This document shows, in pieces, positions 5,275 through 6,988 of a stretch of DNA of 6,988 bases. The first letter of the stretch is position 1, and each line of letters begins with the position of its first letter. Origin of the DNA: 2-01-FULL-41-21 sp038065335 (lineage in GTDB: Bacteria > Patescibacteriota > Minisyncoccia > 2-02-FULL-40-12 > GWA2-44-9); contig JBBTRD010000027.1 of assembly GCA_038065335.1 (NCBI GenBank), forward strand, positions 1 to 6,988, given 5' to 3'. The notes under the pieces are model-generated. The model was not told where the DNA came from. It did not search any database and worked only from the letters and a program-made list of their open reading frames with translations. The position numbers and the translations under genes are program-made.

Positions 5275-5835
5275 ATGGGATTAGAATCGGAAGAAAAGAA
5301 AGCGCAAGAGAAACCAGCCAAATCTTGGACTACCGATCCAGAATCGGCTGAATTTAAGCTGTACGAAGCTCGAGCTAGAGGAGAGGATGTTATAAAACTA
5401 AATCTCGATCAAGAACGTCGAGCCTACCAAGACCAGCTCCAAGCTGAACAGGAACAAAATGAGTCAGAAGCGCCAGAGCCCAAAAAAATGGGGCTAATAT
5501 TTTTTCTGGTCGCTTTATTTTTCTCGGTCATCGGCGATTTGATAGATTTTTTTACGGGTGGAACAATTGGCTGGCTCATCGGCTTAGCTATTGATGGTAT
5601 TCTGGCCCTGATGTTCGGCATGTCCTCATCTGGGCGAAAACAATTCAAGAAAATGGCTATCGGTTTTGTGGGCGAGAGCATCCCTTTCGTGGCCATGCTA
5701 CCTTTTAGAACAATCACAACAATCTGGTCATTTGTTAGTTCGCATAGTAAGATTATTAAGAAAATCGGGGATAAGGTTGAACATCAAATTCATAAGACTG
5801 GGCCGGCTCTTAACGTAATTGATAAAGTCGTTTAA
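5275..5835 (+). CDS. Hypothetical membrane protein of the T4SS-like locus
   Basis: A 186-residue protein of unknown function. The frame is open far upstream inside virB4, but the ATG at 5275, 16 bases after the virB4 stop, is the natural start: the codons before it read as an out-of-frame shadow of virB4. Residues 1-70 are highly charged and probably cytoplasmic (EFKLYEARARGEDVIKLNLDQERRAYQDQLQAEQEQ), with coiled-coil character near 40-65. Two membrane helices follow (about 73-91 and 96-116), with acidic residues between and within them (GDLIDFF, AIDG). A third, weaker hydrophobic stretch is at 127-152, then a basic tail rich in Lys and Ile. It abuts the propeller gene (two-base gap), so the two are probably co-translated. 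It may be an assembly factor or channel component of the secretion machine, by context only. Confidence 0.82.
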   Translation: MGLESEEKKAQEKPAKSWTTDPESAEFKLYEARARGEDVIKLNLDQERRAYQDQLQAEQEQNESEAPEPKKMGLIFFLVALFFSVIGDLIDFFTGGTIGWLIGLAIDGILALMFGMSSSGRKQFKKMAIGFVGESIPFVAMLPFRTITTIWSFVSSHSKIIKKIGDKVEHQIHKTGPALNVIDKVV

Positions 5836-5837
5836 TT

Positions 5838-6917
5838 ATGGCAAGTCAAAAACAACTCATTATTCTCATTGTCGTCGCTGTTTCACTGACCTCCTTTTTG
5901 GCGGGCTATTTGTTGACCCAACCGGCCCGACAAAACGCGGTTATTCAACAACAACGAGGGGCATTGATTGACCGTTTCAGTGGCCTCACCGATGGCTCTA
6001 CACCCGCTCCATTACCTCCGGGATTGCTCCAAGCGACGACTGATACCGCCTTGGCCCCCACCAATGCCCCCAACAGTAATGCTGTCTTGTATTACCACTC
6101 TAGTAATGGTTACGTCTCTAAACTTGACCTTGAAACCCGATCTAATACTCTTATCTCCACCACCCAACTGGCCGGCCTAACCAATGCCGTTTGGTCGCCC
6201 AACAAAAATCGCGTCATTACGGTGTTTAGAAGTTCGGCGGGCCCGATTTATAAATATTTCGATTACACCAGTCATGAGAACGGTTTGTTGAGCACTAGCA
6301 TCAAAGATGCCGTCTTCTCGCCCGATAGCCAGCATATCGCTCTAGTCCGTTCGGCGGGCGGAGATAGCGCGATTGAAATTACCGACTTCCATGGCAAAAA
6401 TTCCAAAACAATTTTAAAAACTCGCCTTAATAATATTAAGTTATCTTGGCCAAATAATAACTATCTCTCATTTATTGCCGCTGACGCCGACTCTGGCACC
6501 CAAAGCCTCTACACCGTATCCGAAAATGGCGATCTGCATCAACTTATAAGCGGAGAAAACAATCTCGCGGTCCGTTGGTCGCCCGACGGAACTAAGTTTT
6601 TATCTTCAGTCCAAAAAGACGAAGGGGTGCTGCTGCAAGTTTTCGATGTCGCCTCCCAACAATCCCAAGACCTACCATTCCAAACCAGCGCCACAAATTG
6701 CGCCTGGACACTAAACCAACGTTCAACTATCTGTACTGTCGAAACTCAAGGTGAGACTTCCGTCAACCAAATCGCTTTCCCCGAACTTACAACAAAAGTA
6801 TTATTCTCCAATCTCATTATCTCCCCCAAAGAAGTCTTCCTGTCCCACCTCGAAGATTTCCTCATCATCACCAGCACCGGCGACCAAAGCATCTGGGCCC
6901 TCAAACTCGCTCCGTAA
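5838..6917 (+). CDS. Membrane-anchored TolB/WD40-like beta-propeller protein
   Basis: A 359-residue protein with one N-terminal membrane helix (QLIILIVVAVSLTSFLAGYLL, about 6-26). It is a signal anchor with no lipobox Cys. A helical linker, then a Pro/Thr/Ala-rich stretch (52-79), lead to an extracytoplasmic beta-propeller (about 82-357). PD40-type blade motifs recur: WSPNKNRVITVF (119-130), FSPDSQHIALV (160-170), WPNNNYLSFIA (204-214), WSPDGTKFLSS (247-257) and AWTLNQRSTICTV (289-301). That gives five recognisable blades and probably six or seven in all. Cys288 and Cys299 flank one blade and could form a disulfide. Such propellers act as protein-binding scaffolds. As the last gene of the block it may be a surface or cell-wall-facing part of the secretion apparatus, but its partner is unknown. 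The stop at 6915-6917 directly abuts a minus-strand stop. Confidence 0.85.
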   Translation: MASQKQLIILIVVAVSLTSFLAGYLLTQPARQNAVIQQQRGALIDRFSGLTDGSTPAPLPPGLLQATTDTALAPTNAPNSNAVLYYHSSNGYVSKLDLETRSNTLISTTQLAGLTNAVWSPNKNRVITVFRSSAGPIYKYFDYTSHENGLLSTSIKDAVFSPDSQHIALVRSAGGDSAIEITDFHGKNSKTILKTRLNNIKLSWPNNNYLSFIAADADSGTQSLYTVSENGDLHQLISGENNLAVRWSPDGTKFLSSVQKDEGVLLQVFDVASQQSQDLPFQTSATNCAWTLNQRSTICTVETQGETSVNQIAFPELTTKVLFSNLIISPKEVFLSHLEDFLIITSTGDQSIWALKLAP

Positions 6918-6988
6918 TTAGGGTTTTCTCACTGCTTCCTCTTGGGCTAGTTCTAAAAATAATCTCTCATTTCTCTGACCAGCCGAAG
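6918..6988 (-). CDS. Possible C-terminal end of a convergent gene (start outside window)
   Basis: On the minus strand one frame is open from the right edge to a TAA at 6920-6918. It encodes a charged helical ending, NERLFLELAQEEAVRKP. The other two frames stop within the first 40 bases. Its stop would touch the propeller stop with no spacer, and no terminator hairpin lies between them. Twenty-two codons are too few to identify the protein or be sure it is real. Confidence 0.4.
   Translation of the reverse strand, partial: SAGQRNERLFLELAQEEAVRKP

Noticed and set aside
1..6988. tRNA, rRNA or CRISPR array
   Set aside because: No cloverleaf, ribosomal RNA signature or spaced repeat was seen on either strand; the heptamer arrays have no spacers.

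Overview
The window looks like a chromosomal segment of a Candidate Phyla Radiation (Patescibacteria, Parcubacteria-like) bacterium. The gene order is a VirB6-like membrane protein, a small hypothetical, a PrgI-family protein, a split-off TraC-like N-terminal domain, a VirB4 ATPase, then two membrane-anchored proteins of unknown role. I recall this as the type IV secretion/conjugation-like locus of that group, but I could not search for it. UGA is used as a normal stop (ends of the first gene and of virB4), so genetic code 11 fits. I see no recognisable Shine-Dalgarno sequence before any of the seven gene starts inside the window.

Layout. Bases 1-1248 hold the 3' part of a membrane protein with a long cytoplasmic tail; its frame is open to the left edge, so its start lies outside. 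A 168-aa gene (1248-1754) overlaps it by one base. A heptamer repeat (1740-1778) runs into a broken copy of the prgI start (1779-1862). On the minus strand follows a complete HicB-HicA toxin-antitoxin pair (2331-1854), driven by a consensus sigma-70 promoter. A complete prgI (2503-2814) then begins, and its 5' end repeats the broken copy with 56 identical bases. Downstream on the plus strand come the TraC-like domain protein (2818-3465), a second and different heptamer repeat (3465-3492), virB4 (3504-5258), a 186-aa membrane protein (5275-5835) and a membrane-anchored beta-propeller protein (5838-6917). The last bases appear to carry the end of a convergent minus-strand gene whose stop abuts that of the propeller gene.

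How the parts work together. VirB6-like protein, PrgI, the TraC-like domain and VirB4 would form the inner-membrane energised core of a reduced secretion or DNA-transfer machine. The 186-aa protein and the extracytoplasmic propeller are likely accessory or structural parts. The toxin-antitoxin pair is an intruder: it lies antisense inside the operon, has split prgI from its upstream genes, and has left a partial duplication of the target gene. The intact prgI now has a plausible extended -10 promoter of its own, so the downstream half of the operon can still be transcribed.

The most interesting signal is this 724-bp duplication-plus-cargo unit. It carries hicBA and the start of another prgI allele but no recombinase, and it predicts a specific empty site in relatives. 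The two unrelated heptamer repeats in the gene spacers come second.
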